Assembly (NCBI GenBank): GCA_016929195.1
Contig: JAFGJG010000004.1
Coordinates: forward strand, 1-56,465
Origin: Thermoleophilaceae bacterium
GTDB lineage: Bacteria; Actinomycetota; Thermoleophilia; Solirubrobacterales; Thermoleophilaceae
DNA length: 56,465 nucleotides
Reading direction: 5' to 3'
The notes below the pieces were generated by a model. The model had not been told where the DNA came from. It saw nothing but the letters and a program-made list of their open reading frames with translations, and did not search any database. The translations under genes were made by a program, and so were the position numbers. Every line of letters starts with the position of its first letter. The stretch's first letter is position 1. This document shows, piece after piece, positions 15,801 through 23,497 of this stretch.

Positions 15801-15836
15801 GTCCTCGCCGAGCGGATGACCGAGAAGCTCGCCTAG
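12810..15836 (+). CDS. One-module A-T-TE synthetase with acetoacetyl-CoA-synthetase-like A domain
   Basis: A 1008-residue, three-domain protein. Residues 1-640 are an adenylation domain closest to acetoacetyl-CoA synthetases. It has the ACAS_N motif LNYAENLL near 95, SSGTTGPPKGILHGTGG near 281-297, SISGGTDIIGCF, and the catalytic Lys in THNGKHSE. Residues 670-745 are a carrier domain with FFELGGTSLAAVR and phosphopantetheine Ser706. Residues 770-1005 are a thioesterase with GHSFGG (Ser835) and GGHLNLV near the end. It should load a (keto) acid on its carrier and release it by hydrolysis, cyclisation or dimerisation. There is no condensation domain. Translation is coupled to the PPTase, and the stop is shared with the aldo/keto reductase. 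Confidence 0.93.
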   Translation: MSHSISQNRIDPRALELSDGTTTQLSQFIAFCESRTGGRLDDERALHEFSVADPGRFWSLFLEWSDPIVAGRREPALAGRDCETARFFPGLRLNYAENLLRLGPELPAEAPAVAAHHPFRGPERLTRGELLQRTQRLAARLRALDVGEGDRVMAVAGNNAALAVAGLAAAACGATFSSASPDMGIPALLSRCLQLSPKVLFANLVDDAQSGPAALSARIGDLARELPSLAAVVGLDEGPEPERLRVPFERLGEIVDRAPEGGATDWPRPRFDHPLFALFSSGTTGPPKGILHGTGGTLLEHLKEHRLHVDLRPGDKLFFHSSAAWMMWNWQLSALATGCEIVLYDGPISGPETLWRIVGSEGVTVFGTSPSYLQLCEDSRYAPRTDTDLGSLRTVLSTGAILHDHQYDWCRDQVGEVPLQSISGGTDIIGCFVLGNPNRPVRRGWIQCRSLAMDVQAVPEDGGEPTTGAVGELICRTPFPSRPVGLIGDDGRAFHDAYFSENPGAWTHGDLIEFDEDGQARMHGRSDGVLEIRGVRVGPADIYRALAAVPEVKEALAVEQRGADPRGYSRSVLLLVLHPPHRLDGRLTVRVRREIVTQIAATHVPDLIVQVPELPVTHNGKHSERAARDALGGTGVANLDALRNPESLSKIREEVERGRSRREQAGDGARAGGPSTEATLRAIWENVLGVAPLRPTDNFFELGGTSLAAVRVFQAIHDELGVDLPLSTLMRAQTTAELAAIVDTFEDSEIPCIVPLRAAAGGRPLFLVHSLTGDVLQMRALALSLGGDRSVYGIQAVGLDPVRAPQASVEEMARTYVDAIVSLQPSGPYDLAGHSFGGLVAFEMARQLNARGLTVGWLGLIDANVHPGCLPPARRLAFRASQPFRFVRAALHAPRTRMERYFRKALLRVVPSLPIAPPAPLWPLPPLLRRIEAVNLDAYAAYRPGAYGGPATLFLAEQREPNACNPVPVWSSVVDGGLELERVPGGHLNLVVEPHVGVLAERMTEKLA

Positions 15837-16675
15837 GGCCGCACGAACGTGTCCGGGTCGGGGCCGATCCGCTCGCCCCGGTCCAGCGCTTCGATCTCCT
15901 CCATCTCGGACTGGCTGAGGTGGAAGTCGAAGATCCGGAGGTTCTCCTCGATCCGCTCGGGCGTCACCGACTTCGGGAAGACGACGTTGCCGAGCTGGAC
16001 GTGCCAGCGGAGCACCACCTGCCCGGGCGTCCGGTCGTGTGCCTCGGCGATCCGGGCGATCACCGGGTCGTCCGCCACCGCGCCCTGAGCCAGCGGGCTC
16101 CAGGCCTCGGTCACGATGCCGCGCTCCTCGTGCTCGCGGCGCAGCCCCGCCTGCTGGAGGTACGGATGGAGCTCGACCTGGTTCACGACGGGCGCCACGC
16201 CGGTCTCGTCCACCAGGCGGCGCAGGTGGGCCGGCTGGAAGTTGGAGACGCCGATGGAGCGCACCAGGCCCTCCTCCTGGGACTCGATGAAGGCCCGCCA
16301 GGTCTCCACGTACCTGTCGTGCGCGGGGACCGGCCAGTGGATCAGGTACAGGTCGACGTAGTCGAGCTCGAGCCGCTCGAGGCTGGCGTGGAGCGCGTGC
16401 TTCGCCTCCTCGTAGCCCTGGTCGGTGTTGAAGCACTTCGTCGTGACGAATACCTCGTCGCGGTCGAGGCCGGACGCCCGGAACGCCTGGCCGACCCCGG
16501 CCTCGTTGCGGTAGGCCGATGCCGTGTCGATGTGCCGGTAGCCCGTCTGGAACGCGAGCGTCGTGATCTCGGCGGTGTCCTCGGGCGGGATCTGGAAGAC
16601 GCCGAAGCCGAGCTGGGGGATCTGCACGCCGCCCGCAAGCGGTACGAGCGGCACCTGGTGTGTCGAAGAGCTCAT
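15833..16675 (-). CDS. Aldo/keto reductase (2,5-diketo-gluconate reductase-like)
   Basis: A 280-residue NADPH-dependent reductase with a TIM barrel. The catalytic tetrad is recognisable: Asp and Tyr in HIDTASAYRNE, Lys in VTTKCF, His in LIHWPVP. The family signatures IGVSNF and FPKSVTPERIEEN are also present. It reduces small aldehydes or ketones; the physiological substrate is unknown. It converges on the A-T-TE synthetase and shares CTAG 15833-15836, so it could act on that product, but it is a common housekeeping family and convergent placement is weak evidence. Confidence 0.92.
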   Translation of the reverse strand: MSSSTHQVPLVPLAGGVQIPQLGFGVFQIPPEDTAEITTLAFQTGYRHIDTASAYRNEAGVGQAFRASGLDRDEVFVTTKCFNTDQGYEEAKHALHASLERLELDYVDLYLIHWPVPAHDRYVETWRAFIESQEEGLVRSIGVSNFQPAHLRRLVDETGVAPVVNQVELHPYLQQAGLRREHEERGIVTEAWSPLAQGAVADDPVIARIAEAHDRTPGQVVLRWHVQLGNVVFPKSVTPERIEENLRIFDFHLSQSEMEEIEALDRGERIGPDPDTFVRP

Positions 16676-16706
16676 GCCAGGTGCCTTGCCCGCGACGGGG
16701 GGTCCC

Positions 16707-16712
16707 TAATCT
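16707..16712 (+). promoter_or_regulatory. Candidate -10 element for the FAD dehydrogenase gene
   Basis: TAATCT nine bases before the TTG at 16722; no Shine-Dalgarno lies between, which would make this a leaderless TTG start. Confidence 0.4.
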
Positions 16713-16721
16713 TCCCGCCCC

Positions 16722-18380
16722 TTGAAGCGCTCCGAAGCAGATGTGATCGTGGTCGGCGCCGGCCTGGCCGGGCTGACCGCCACCGCCGAGCTGGCCGACG
16801 CCGGCAAGAGCGTGCTGCTCCTCGACCAGGAGCCCGAGGCCTCGCTCGGGGGCCAGGCGTTCTGGTCGCTGGGCGGGCTCTTCCTCGTGAACACGCCGGA
16901 GCAGCGGCGCTGGGGGATCAGGGACTCGCTCGACCTGGCGTGGCAGGACTGGCTCGGGAGCGCCGGCTTCGACCGCCCGGAGGACGAGTGGCCGCGGCGC
17001 TGGGCACGCGCCTACGTGGAGTTCGCTGCGGGCGAGAAGCGCGAGTGGCTGCGCGGCCTCGGCGTGCGCGTGATGGCGAACCCGGGCTGGGCCGAGCGCG
17101 GCGGGAGCCACGCAACCGGCCACGGCAACTCCGTTCCGCGCTTCCACATCACCTGGGGCACGGGCCCCGGCCTGATCGAGCCGTTCGTGCGGCGCGTGCG
17201 GGAGGCCCAGGCGCGCGGCCTCGTGACCTACGAGCCGCGCCACCGGGTGGACGAGCTGGTCGCCTCGAACGGCGCCGTCACCGGCGTGAGGGGCTCGGTG
17301 CTGGCTCCGAGCGACGCCGAGCGCGGACAGGACAGCTCGCGTGAGGTCGCCGGCGAGTTCGAGGCCGCCGGTCAGGCCGTGCTGGTGTCCTCGGGTGGCA
17401 TCGGCGCCAACTTCGACCTCGTGCGCAGCAACTGGCCCGAGCGGCTGGGACCGCCGCCGAAGCGACTGATCTCGGGCGTGCCCGCCCACGTGGACGGGCG
17501 CATGCTGGGGATCGCGGAGCGCGCCGGGGCGAGCATCATCGGCCGCGACCGCATGTGGCACTACGTAGAGGGGATCCGCAACTGGAGCCCGATCTGGAGC
17601 AACCACGGAATCCGGATCCTGCCCGCGCCCTCGTCCCTGTGGCTGGACGCCACCGGCAGGCGCCTCCCGGTGCCGCTGTTCCCGGGGTTCGACACGCTCG
17701 CCACGCTCGAGCACATCGGCAGGACGGGCTACGACCACACGTGGTTCGTGCTCACGCGCAAGATCATCGAGCGCGAGTTCGCGCTCTCCGGCTCCGAGCA
17801 GAACCCCGACATCACCGGCCGCAACCTCCGTGAGGTGATCCGCCAGCGCGTGCTTCCGGGCGTGCCCGACCCGATCCAGAAGTTCATGGACCACGGGCCG
17901 GACTTCGTCGTGGAGCGCGACCTCCGCGACCTCGTCCGCCGGATGAACGAGATCAGCGACGAGCCGCTGCTCGACTTCGACGCCGTCGAGCGCGAGATCG
18001 TGGCGCGCGACCGGGAGATCGAGAACCCGTACTCGAAGGACGCCCAGGTCACGGCCATCAGGGCCGCCCGCCGCTACCTCGCGGACCGCATCAGCCGGGT
18101 CGCGGCCCCGCACCGGCTGCTGGACCCGAAGGCCGGGCCGCTGATCGCGGTGCGGCTCAACATCCTCACGCGCAAGACGCTCGGCGGCCTCCAGACCGAC
18201 CTGGACGGACGCGCGCTGACCGCCTCGGGCGATCCGCTCCCGGGCCTCTACGCGGCGGGCGAGGTGGCCGGCTTCGGCGGCGGCGGGATGCACGGCTACA
18301 ACTCGCTCGAGGGGACCTTCGTCGGCGGCTGCCTGTTCTCCGGCCGCACCGCCGGACGGGCGCTGGCCGCGCGGCTGTAA
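16722..18380 (+). CDS. FAD-binding dehydrogenase (ketosteroid-dehydrogenase/fumarate-reductase fold)
   Basis: A 552-residue flavoprotein of the FAD_binding_2 group. It has an N-terminal Rossmann motif VIVVGAGLAG (9-18), GGQAFWSLGG after the first strand, and a C-terminal flavin motif LPGLYAAGEVAGFGGGGMHGYNS spanning about 505-525. Relatives include 3-ketosteroid delta-1-dehydrogenases and NCBI FAD-binding dehydrogenases of unknown substrate. The TTG at 16722 gives a compact N-terminus nine residues before the FAD motif. A GTG at 16742 lies in another frame, so the TTG is the best choice available. Confidence 0.88.
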   Translation: MKRSEADVIVVGAGLAGLTATAELADAGKSVLLLDQEPEASLGGQAFWSLGGLFLVNTPEQRRWGIRDSLDLAWQDWLGSAGFDRPEDEWPRRWARAYVEFAAGEKREWLRGLGVRVMANPGWAERGGSHATGHGNSVPRFHITWGTGPGLIEPFVRRVREAQARGLVTYEPRHRVDELVASNGAVTGVRGSVLAPSDAERGQDSSREVAGEFEAAGQAVLVSSGGIGANFDLVRSNWPERLGPPPKRLISGVPAHVDGRMLGIAERAGASIIGRDRMWHYVEGIRNWSPIWSNHGIRILPAPSSLWLDATGRRLPVPLFPGFDTLATLEHIGRTGYDHTWFVLTRKIIEREFALSGSEQNPDITGRNLREVIRQRVLPGVPDPIQKFMDHGPDFVVERDLRDLVRRMNEISDEPLLDFDAVEREIVARDREIENPYSKDAQVTAIRAARRYLADRISRVAAPHRLLDPKAGPLIAVRLNILTRKTLGGLQTDLDGRALTASGDPLPGLYAAGEVAGFGGGGMHGYNSLEGTFVGGCLFSGRTAGRALAARL

Positions 18381-18384
18381 CCGC

Positions 18385-18412
18385 TCAAGCTTCGCTCTGG
18401 CGCTGCCGACGA
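18385..18412 (+). promoter_or_regulatory. Candidate WhiG/FliA (sigma-28)-type promoter
   Basis: TCAA (18385-18388), a 16-base spacer, then GCCGACGA (18405-18412), ending ten bases before the ATG at 18423. The known consensus for FliA/WhiG sigma factors is TAAA, 15-16 bases, GCCGATAA. It precedes a cyclic-di-GMP gene, which fits motility or development control. The match is by eye. Confidence 0.45.
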
Positions 18413-18422
18413 GCGAACTGAC

Positions 18423-20171
18423 ATGGATCGTCGCCCCGAGCCGACACCGGAGGTGGCGCGGGCGCGGCGGTACGCGGCGCGCGTGCGGATCGCGGTCGCG
18501 CTGACCGGAGGCGCGCTGCTGGTCGTGCAGCCGGAGGTCGCGCTTCACCCCGCGGCGGCCGCCGTGGGCCTGGCGGTCATCGGGCTCACCGGGCTCGTGG
18601 AGTGGTTCGACGCCCGCGCGCGCTGGCTTGCGGTCGAGGAGACGCTCTCGTGCGCGGCCGTGATCTCGATCGTCGGCGTCAACGAGGGCTCCGTGGACAT
18701 CATCTGGGTGCTCTGGCTGGTCGCCGCCGCGACGGGCGTGCTGGCGCGCGGTGGCCGCGTCGCGCCGTTCGGGCGCCTCATCGTCATCGGCACGCTCCTC
18801 TCGCCGCTCGTGACGACCGGCGGCATGAGCGCGGAGGCGGTCGGCTTCGCGCTCGCCTCGACTCTCCTCTTCCTCGCGGCCGGGCGCATCTCGCGCGAGA
18901 CCGGCGAGCTGCTCGTGCGCGCCCGCCACGACGCCGACCACGACGCGCTCACCGGCCTGCTCGCCCCGCGCGCGTTCCGCGCCGAGGTGGACCGCCTCAG
19001 CGGCATCGCCTCCCACGACCGGCCGGTGGGCCTCGTCGCGCTCGACCTCGACGGCCTCGGGGCGGTGAACAAGCGGCTCGGGCATGCCGCGGGGGATCGC
19101 ACGCTCGTGGAGACCGCCGAGGCCATGCGCTCCGTCCTGCGCGATGCGGACGTGCTCGGGCGGCTGGGCGGCGACGAGTTCGCCGCGCTCGTGCACTCGG
19201 ACGATCCCCACCGCATCGCCCGCCGGCTGATCGCCGCGGTCGGCGAGCGCGCCGAGGGCTGCACGGCCTGCGCCGGGGTGGCGACCGGACCGCGCGACGG
19301 CATCGGAGCCGAGGCCCTGCTGGCGGCGGCCGACGTGGCGCTGCGGGTGGCGAAGCGCTCGACGGCCGGCACGGTCGGCGTCTACGACGGCATGCCGATC
19401 TCCGAGGGCGCGGACGGCGCGCGCCCGGCGCTCGAGCGCCTGAGCCGCGGCGAGGACGTCTGGATGGCCGCCCAGCCGATCGTCGACGTGCGCGACGGGA
19501 AGGTGCACGCCTTCGAAGCGCTCGCGCGCTTCTCCACGCGCGGGGCCGAGGGCCCGCTCCACTGGTTCGCCCTCGCCGACGAGTTCGGGCTGCGCGCCGA
19601 CCTCGAGCTCGCGTGCCTCCGAGCGGCCGTCGGGCTCGCGCCCGCGCTGCCGCGCGACGCCCGGCTGAGCGTGAACCTGTCGGCGCCGCTCCTCGTGGAC
19701 CCGCGCACGACCGAGATCTTCGAGGGCCTCGATCGGCCGGAGCGGCTGATCGTGGAGGTCACGGAGGACACGCTCGTGCGCCATGGCGAGGCGATCGACG
19801 AGACGCTGAGCTCGCTGCGCGAGCGCGGCGTCCGGTTCGCCGTGGACGACGTGGGTGCCGGCTACTCGGGCCTCAGCCAGCTGGCGGCGTTGAGGCCCAC
19901 CTATCTGAAGCTCGACCGGGCGCTCGCACGCGGGATCGACCGGGACCCGAGCCGCATGGCGCTGATGCGCTCGCTGGCCGACTACGCCCGCGCCACCGAG
20001 GGGCTGCTGGTGGCGGAGGGAGTGGAGACGGCCGCGGAGCTCGCGCACGTCCGCGCGGCCGGCGCGGCGCTCGTGCAGGGCTTCCTGATGGCGCGCCCGG
20101 CGCCGCCCTGGCCGAGGGTGAGCGTGGCCGGGCTCGAGGCCCTGCGCTACGGCGCGCCGGTCAACGCCTGA
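18423..20171 (+). CDS. Membrane GGDEF-EAL cyclic-di-GMP enzyme
   Basis: A 582-residue protein. About four to six hydrophobic segments (20-155) anchor it. The GGDEF domain (about 175-320) has an intact GRLGGDEFAAL, DHDALTGL and DLDGLGAVN. The EAL domain (about 335-570) keeps AFEALARF, NLSAPLL, EVTEDT, VDDVGAGYSGL, LKLDRAL, AEGVET and VQGFLMARP. Both synthesis and hydrolysis of cyclic-di-GMP are therefore possible; the membrane part would decide which. A sigma-28-like promoter lies directly upstream. The gene ends three bases before the convergent membrane-protein gene. Confidence 0.94.
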   Translation: MDRRPEPTPEVARARRYAARVRIAVALTGGALLVVQPEVALHPAAAAVGLAVIGLTGLVEWFDARARWLAVEETLSCAAVISIVGVNEGSVDIIWVLWLVAAATGVLARGGRVAPFGRLIVIGTLLSPLVTTGGMSAEAVGFALASTLLFLAAGRISRETGELLVRARHDADHDALTGLLAPRAFRAEVDRLSGIASHDRPVGLVALDLDGLGAVNKRLGHAAGDRTLVETAEAMRSVLRDADVLGRLGGDEFAALVHSDDPHRIARRLIAAVGERAEGCTACAGVATGPRDGIGAEALLAAADVALRVAKRSTAGTVGVYDGMPISEGADGARPALERLSRGEDVWMAAQPIVDVRDGKVHAFEALARFSTRGAEGPLHWFALADEFGLRADLELACLRAAVGLAPALPRDARLSVNLSAPLLVDPRTTEIFEGLDRPERLIVEVTEDTLVRHGEAIDETLSSLRERGVRFAVDDVGAGYSGLSQLAALRPTYLKLDRALARGIDRDPSRMALMRSLADYARATEGLLVAEGVETAAELAHVRAAGAALVQGFLMARPAPPWPRVSVAGLEALRYGAPVNA

Positions 20172-20174
20172 GCG

Positions 20175-20870
20175 CTACGAAGCGCCGTGCCTGCTGCGGC
20201 GCGCCGCCAGCGCGATCAGCGCGGCTCCGCCGCCGGCCACGAGCAGGCCGCCCACGAGCGCGGCGACGCCGGCGCCCACGAGCCAGCCGACCTTCGCGCC
20301 CACGTCGGCGTCCACGACCACGCGGCTCGAGCCGTCCGCGTTCATGGCCACGACCGACCACTCCCCGCCCTCCACGTCCCAGTCGGCGCCCTGGCGCCCG
20401 CGTCCCTCGGCCGAGGCCACCCAGAAGGTCTCGGCTCCCGGCGTCCGGCGCGGGGCGCCGCCGCGGTGGAGCTCGTACTCGGGCGGGTCGAGGTCGGTCA
20501 CCTCGGCCCGGCGCACGCCCTGGAGGTACCTGTCCAGGTCGTCGTTGCGGGCGATCCCGACGAACACGGGCCGGCCGCCGGGCCGCTCGGCGCGGATGCG
20601 GACGCGCCCGAGGAGATCCTCGGGCACCTCGCTGACGGCGTCTCCGCCGAGGTCGATGTTCTCGACGGTGAGCGCGTGCGCGCCGGTGGCGAGCCGCTCG
20701 GTGCCCGTCGTGTAGTAGCCGTCGTCGTCGCGTGTGGCGCCGTGGAAGATCAGGAGCGCGATCCCGCTGACGAGGAGGGCCAGCCCGATGAAGGCGATCA
20801 CGATCCCCGAGACGAGCGCGGCGACCCTGCCGCCGGTCCAGCGGACTGCCTGCGAGTCGTGAGCCTCCAT
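20175..20870 (-). CDS. Membrane protein of unknown function, two transmembrane segments
   Basis: A 231-residue protein with a hydrophobic helix near each end (about 15-42 and 192-222) and a roughly 150-residue domain between them, ending in a basic tail. The middle part is acidic and lacks Cys. Pieces such as VENIDLGGDAV and FVGIARNDDLDRYL recur, from memory, in actinobacterial hypothetical proteins with this layout. The likely topology is both ends inside and the middle domain outside. No function is assigned. It converges on the GGDEF-EAL gene with a three-base gap. Confidence 0.75.
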   Translation of the reverse strand: MEAHDSQAVRWTGGRVAALVSGIVIAFIGLALLVSGIALLIFHGATRDDDGYYTTGTERLATGAHALTVENIDLGGDAVSEVPEDLLGRVRIRAERPGGRPVFVGIARNDDLDRYLQGVRRAEVTDLDPPEYELHRGGAPRRTPGAETFWVASAEGRGRQGADWDVEGGEWSVVAMNADGSSRVVVDADVGAKVGWLVGAGVAALVGGLLVAGGGAALIALAARRSRHGAS

Positions 20871-20930
20871 GGGTCTGCAACCAGATCACAGTGGCCGCCC
20901 GCGAGGCAAGTGGCCGGCGCCGGGCCGACA

Positions 20931-20963
20931 GCCGCGCGACCCCGCCAAACTGAGTCGCGCGGC
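20931..20963. promoter_or_regulatory. Inverted repeat upstream of the acylase gene
   Basis: GCCGCGCGAC (20931-20940), a 13-base loop, and the perfect complement GTCGCGCGGC (20954-20963), about 75 bases before the acylase start. It could be an operator or a leader hairpin. The surrounding 166 bases hold no gene. Confidence 0.35.
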
Positions 20964-21036
20964 CGCCGACTGTGCGAAAGTGCCGGGCGGCGGCTCGGCC
21001 GAGCCGTCACATACGTGTGAGCTGAGGAGGAGAGCC

Positions 21037-23460
21037 TTGCTCGTGGGTCGTTCGCTGAAGTCAGTCGTCGTTGCCCTGGCCGCGCTCATGCTGGTGCCGG
21101 CCACGTCCCTCGCCGCGGGAGATGTCGCGCGCTACATCCTTCCGCCGGGCAACTACGGCGGGCTGCCGTTCACGAACGAGTCCACCGACCAGCTGCCGCT
21201 CTACGACGGCCTCACGCCGCTGCGCCGCAACGTGTCGCTCACCGACGTCAACCGGCTCTTCCTCCCCGAGAACTTCAAGCCGGTCGGCAAGACCACCACG
21301 ATCGACACCGGCCGCAAGGGCACGCGGCTCGTCTACGACGAGTACGGCGTCCCGCACGTGTACGGCAAGACCCGCGCGGACGTGGCGTTCGGCGCCGGCT
21401 GGAGCACCGGCCGCGACCGGGCGCTCCTGATTCAGCTCGGGCGCTGGCCCGCGCGCGTGGCCGTCGCCGACGTGCCGGGGATCGACGCCTTCGGGCTCGT
21501 GACCAGCGGGCAGCAGTTCGTGCCGAGCCCGCAGGCGGAGGCGCTCGTGACGAAGCAGCGCAAGCTGATCGTCAAGCGCTTCGGCAGCAAGGGCCGCCAG
21601 ATCCTCCGCGACGCCCAGGCCTACGCGGACGGCCTCAACGCGTACGCCAAGTCGATCAACGACCCGCAGCCGCCGGCGACCATCAACGACGTCATCGCGG
21701 TCACCGGGTTCATCGGCTCGATCTTCGGCGCCGGCGGCGGCGGGGAGGCCCGGAACTCGGACCTGCTCGCGAAGCTCCAGCAGGGCCTCGGCAAGGTCCG
21801 CGGGTACAGGGTCTGGGACGACGTGATGCTCGCGGAGGACCCGGAGGCCCCGACCACGATCCGCAGGCGCTTCAACTACCCGCCGCTCACCGGCGGCCGC
21901 GTGACCGGCTCGGTCACGGTCGACCCGGGCTCCGTGCAGGCCTTCGACCCGCTGGCGCCGGGGACCTCGAGCGCGTCGGTCAACGCCGCCTCGGCCCCGC
22001 CGCGCAAGCAGGCCTCGAACTTCCTCGTGGCCTCGCCGCAGCGCTCGCGCACCGGCAACTCGCTGGCGGTGATGGGCCCGCAGCTCGGCTACTACTACCC
22101 CGAGATCGTGCAGCAGATGGACCTGCACGGCCCGGGCATGAACGCGCAGGGCGTCGCGGTCCCCGGGCTCGCGATGTACATCCTGATCGGGCGGACGAAG
22201 AACTACGCCTGGAGCCTCACCTCCGCCGGGCACGACGTCCGCGACGTGTTCGCCGAGAAGCTCTGCAACCCGAACGGCTCGGCTCCCACCCGCGCCTCGA
22301 CCCACTACGTGTACAAGGGCAGGTGCATCGCCCTGAAGGACTTCGACGCCGGCCAGCTGAACGGCAAGGCGCTGAAGTACAAGACGTCGGTGCACGGCCC
22401 CGTGATCGGGACGGCGACCGTGGGCGGCAAGCCGTACGCGCTCGCCCGCAAGCGCTCCACGTTCGGGCGCGACGGCCTGAACCTGGCCGCGCTCCACGAC
22501 CTGACCGCCGGCAAGGCCTCCACCCCGAAGAAGTTCTGGAAGACGGCCAACCAGTTCGAGTTCACGTTCAACTGGGCCTACGCCTCGCGCAAGGCCACCG
22601 CGTACTTCACGTCGGGCCGCCTGCCGAAGCGGGCGCGCGGCCTCGACCGGCGCCTGCCCACGCTGGGCAACGGCAAGTACGAGTGGAAGGGATTCCTCTC
22701 CGGGCGCGAGCACCCACACGACGTGAGCGGCCCCGGCGGGCTGCTGCTCAACTGGAACAACCAGTCGGCGCCCGGCTTCATGCACGGTGACGACGAGCCC
22801 TACGGGTCGGTGCACCGGGTCGAGCTGTTCGACCAGTGGCCGAAGCGCCCGCGCATCACGGACGACGTGGGCATCATGAACCGCGCCGCGACCGAGGACG
22901 TGCGCTCGCCGGCCTGGCCGGTCGTCTCCAAGGTGCTGCACGGCGGCCCCGCGCCCAACGCGCGCGCGGCTCAGGTCGTGAGCATCCTCGACGATTGGGT
23001 GCGCCGCGACGCGCCGCGGCTGGACGCCGACGACAACGGCCAGTACGACGAGCCGGGACCGGCGATCATGGACGCGACGTGGCAGCTGCTGGCGAAGGCC
23101 GTGATGCGGCCCGTGCTCGGAGAGACCCTGCTCAGCGCGGTCGACAACGCCCGCGGCCTCGGCGGCCTGAGCGGCGAGTCGTACGTCGACAAGGATCTGC
23201 GCACGCTGCTCGGCCGCAAGGTCGCCGGCAGGTTCAACGTCCGCTACTGCGGCAAGGGCTCGCTGACCGCGTGCCGCGCCTCGCTGTGGGCGGCGGTCGA
23301 CGAGGCGGCCGCGGGGCTGGCGACGCGGCTCGGCCCGGACCCGGCGAAGTGGCTGGTCACCGCGGGGCGGACGACGTTCGCCCCGGGCCTGCTGCCGAAC
23401 ACGATCCGCGGCACGAACAGGCCGACGTTCCAGCAGGTGCTGGAGTTCCAGAACCGCTAG
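21037..23460 (+). CDS. Secreted penicillin acylase family protein (S45, Ntn hydrolase)
   Basis: An 807-residue precursor. The signal peptide (1-22) ends VPATSLA. The N-terminal alpha chain contains YDEYGVPHVYG and GAGWSTGRDRALLIQLGR. The autocatalytic junction and nucleophile are Ser327-Asn328 in KQASNFLVAS, followed by GPQLGYYYPEIVQQMDLHGPG, the typical start of the beta chain. The family hydrolyses side-chain amides of beta-lactams or acyl-homoserine lactones. The TTG at 21037 is chosen because GAGGAGGAG lies six bases before it. A GTG at 21043 is the alternative. Confidence 0.92.
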   Translation: MLVGRSLKSVVVALAALMLVPATSLAAGDVARYILPPGNYGGLPFTNESTDQLPLYDGLTPLRRNVSLTDVNRLFLPENFKPVGKTTTIDTGRKGTRLVYDEYGVPHVYGKTRADVAFGAGWSTGRDRALLIQLGRWPARVAVADVPGIDAFGLVTSGQQFVPSPQAEALVTKQRKLIVKRFGSKGRQILRDAQAYADGLNAYAKSINDPQPPATINDVIAVTGFIGSIFGAGGGGEARNSDLLAKLQQGLGKVRGYRVWDDVMLAEDPEAPTTIRRRFNYPPLTGGRVTGSVTVDPGSVQAFDPLAPGTSSASVNAASAPPRKQASNFLVASPQRSRTGNSLAVMGPQLGYYYPEIVQQMDLHGPGMNAQGVAVPGLAMYILIGRTKNYAWSLTSAGHDVRDVFAEKLCNPNGSAPTRASTHYVYKGRCIALKDFDAGQLNGKALKYKTSVHGPVIGTATVGGKPYALARKRSTFGRDGLNLAALHDLTAGKASTPKKFWKTANQFEFTFNWAYASRKATAYFTSGRLPKRARGLDRRLPTLGNGKYEWKGFLSGREHPHDVSGPGGLLLNWNNQSAPGFMHGDDEPYGSVHRVELFDQWPKRPRITDDVGIMNRAATEDVRSPAWPVVSKVLHGGPAPNARAAQVVSILDDWVRRDAPRLDADDNGQYDEPGPAIMDATWQLLAKAVMRPVLGETLLSAVDNARGLGGLSGESYVDKDLRTLLGRKVAGRFNVRYCGKGSLTACRASLWAAVDEAAAGLATRLGPDPAKWLVTAGRTTFAPGLLPNTIRGTNRPTFQQVLEFQNR

Positions 23461-23497
23461 CCGAGTAAGAACAGCGGGCCGGGGCAGAAGGCCCCGC

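Noticed and set aside
14150-17344. A plus-strand frame of about 1060 codons overlapping the synthetase, the aldo/keto reductase and the dehydrogenase
   Set aside because: Composition is shadow-like and no family motif is visible; the overlapping genes have intact domains.
15543-20048. A very long minus-strand open frame (about 1500 codons) opposite the synthetase, FAD dehydrogenase and GGDEF-EAL genes
   Set aside because: It is Arg/Gly/His-rich, crosses several well-supported genes on the other strand, and only its left end coincides with nothing but the aldo/keto reductase in another frame. Long shadow frames are expected at this GC content.
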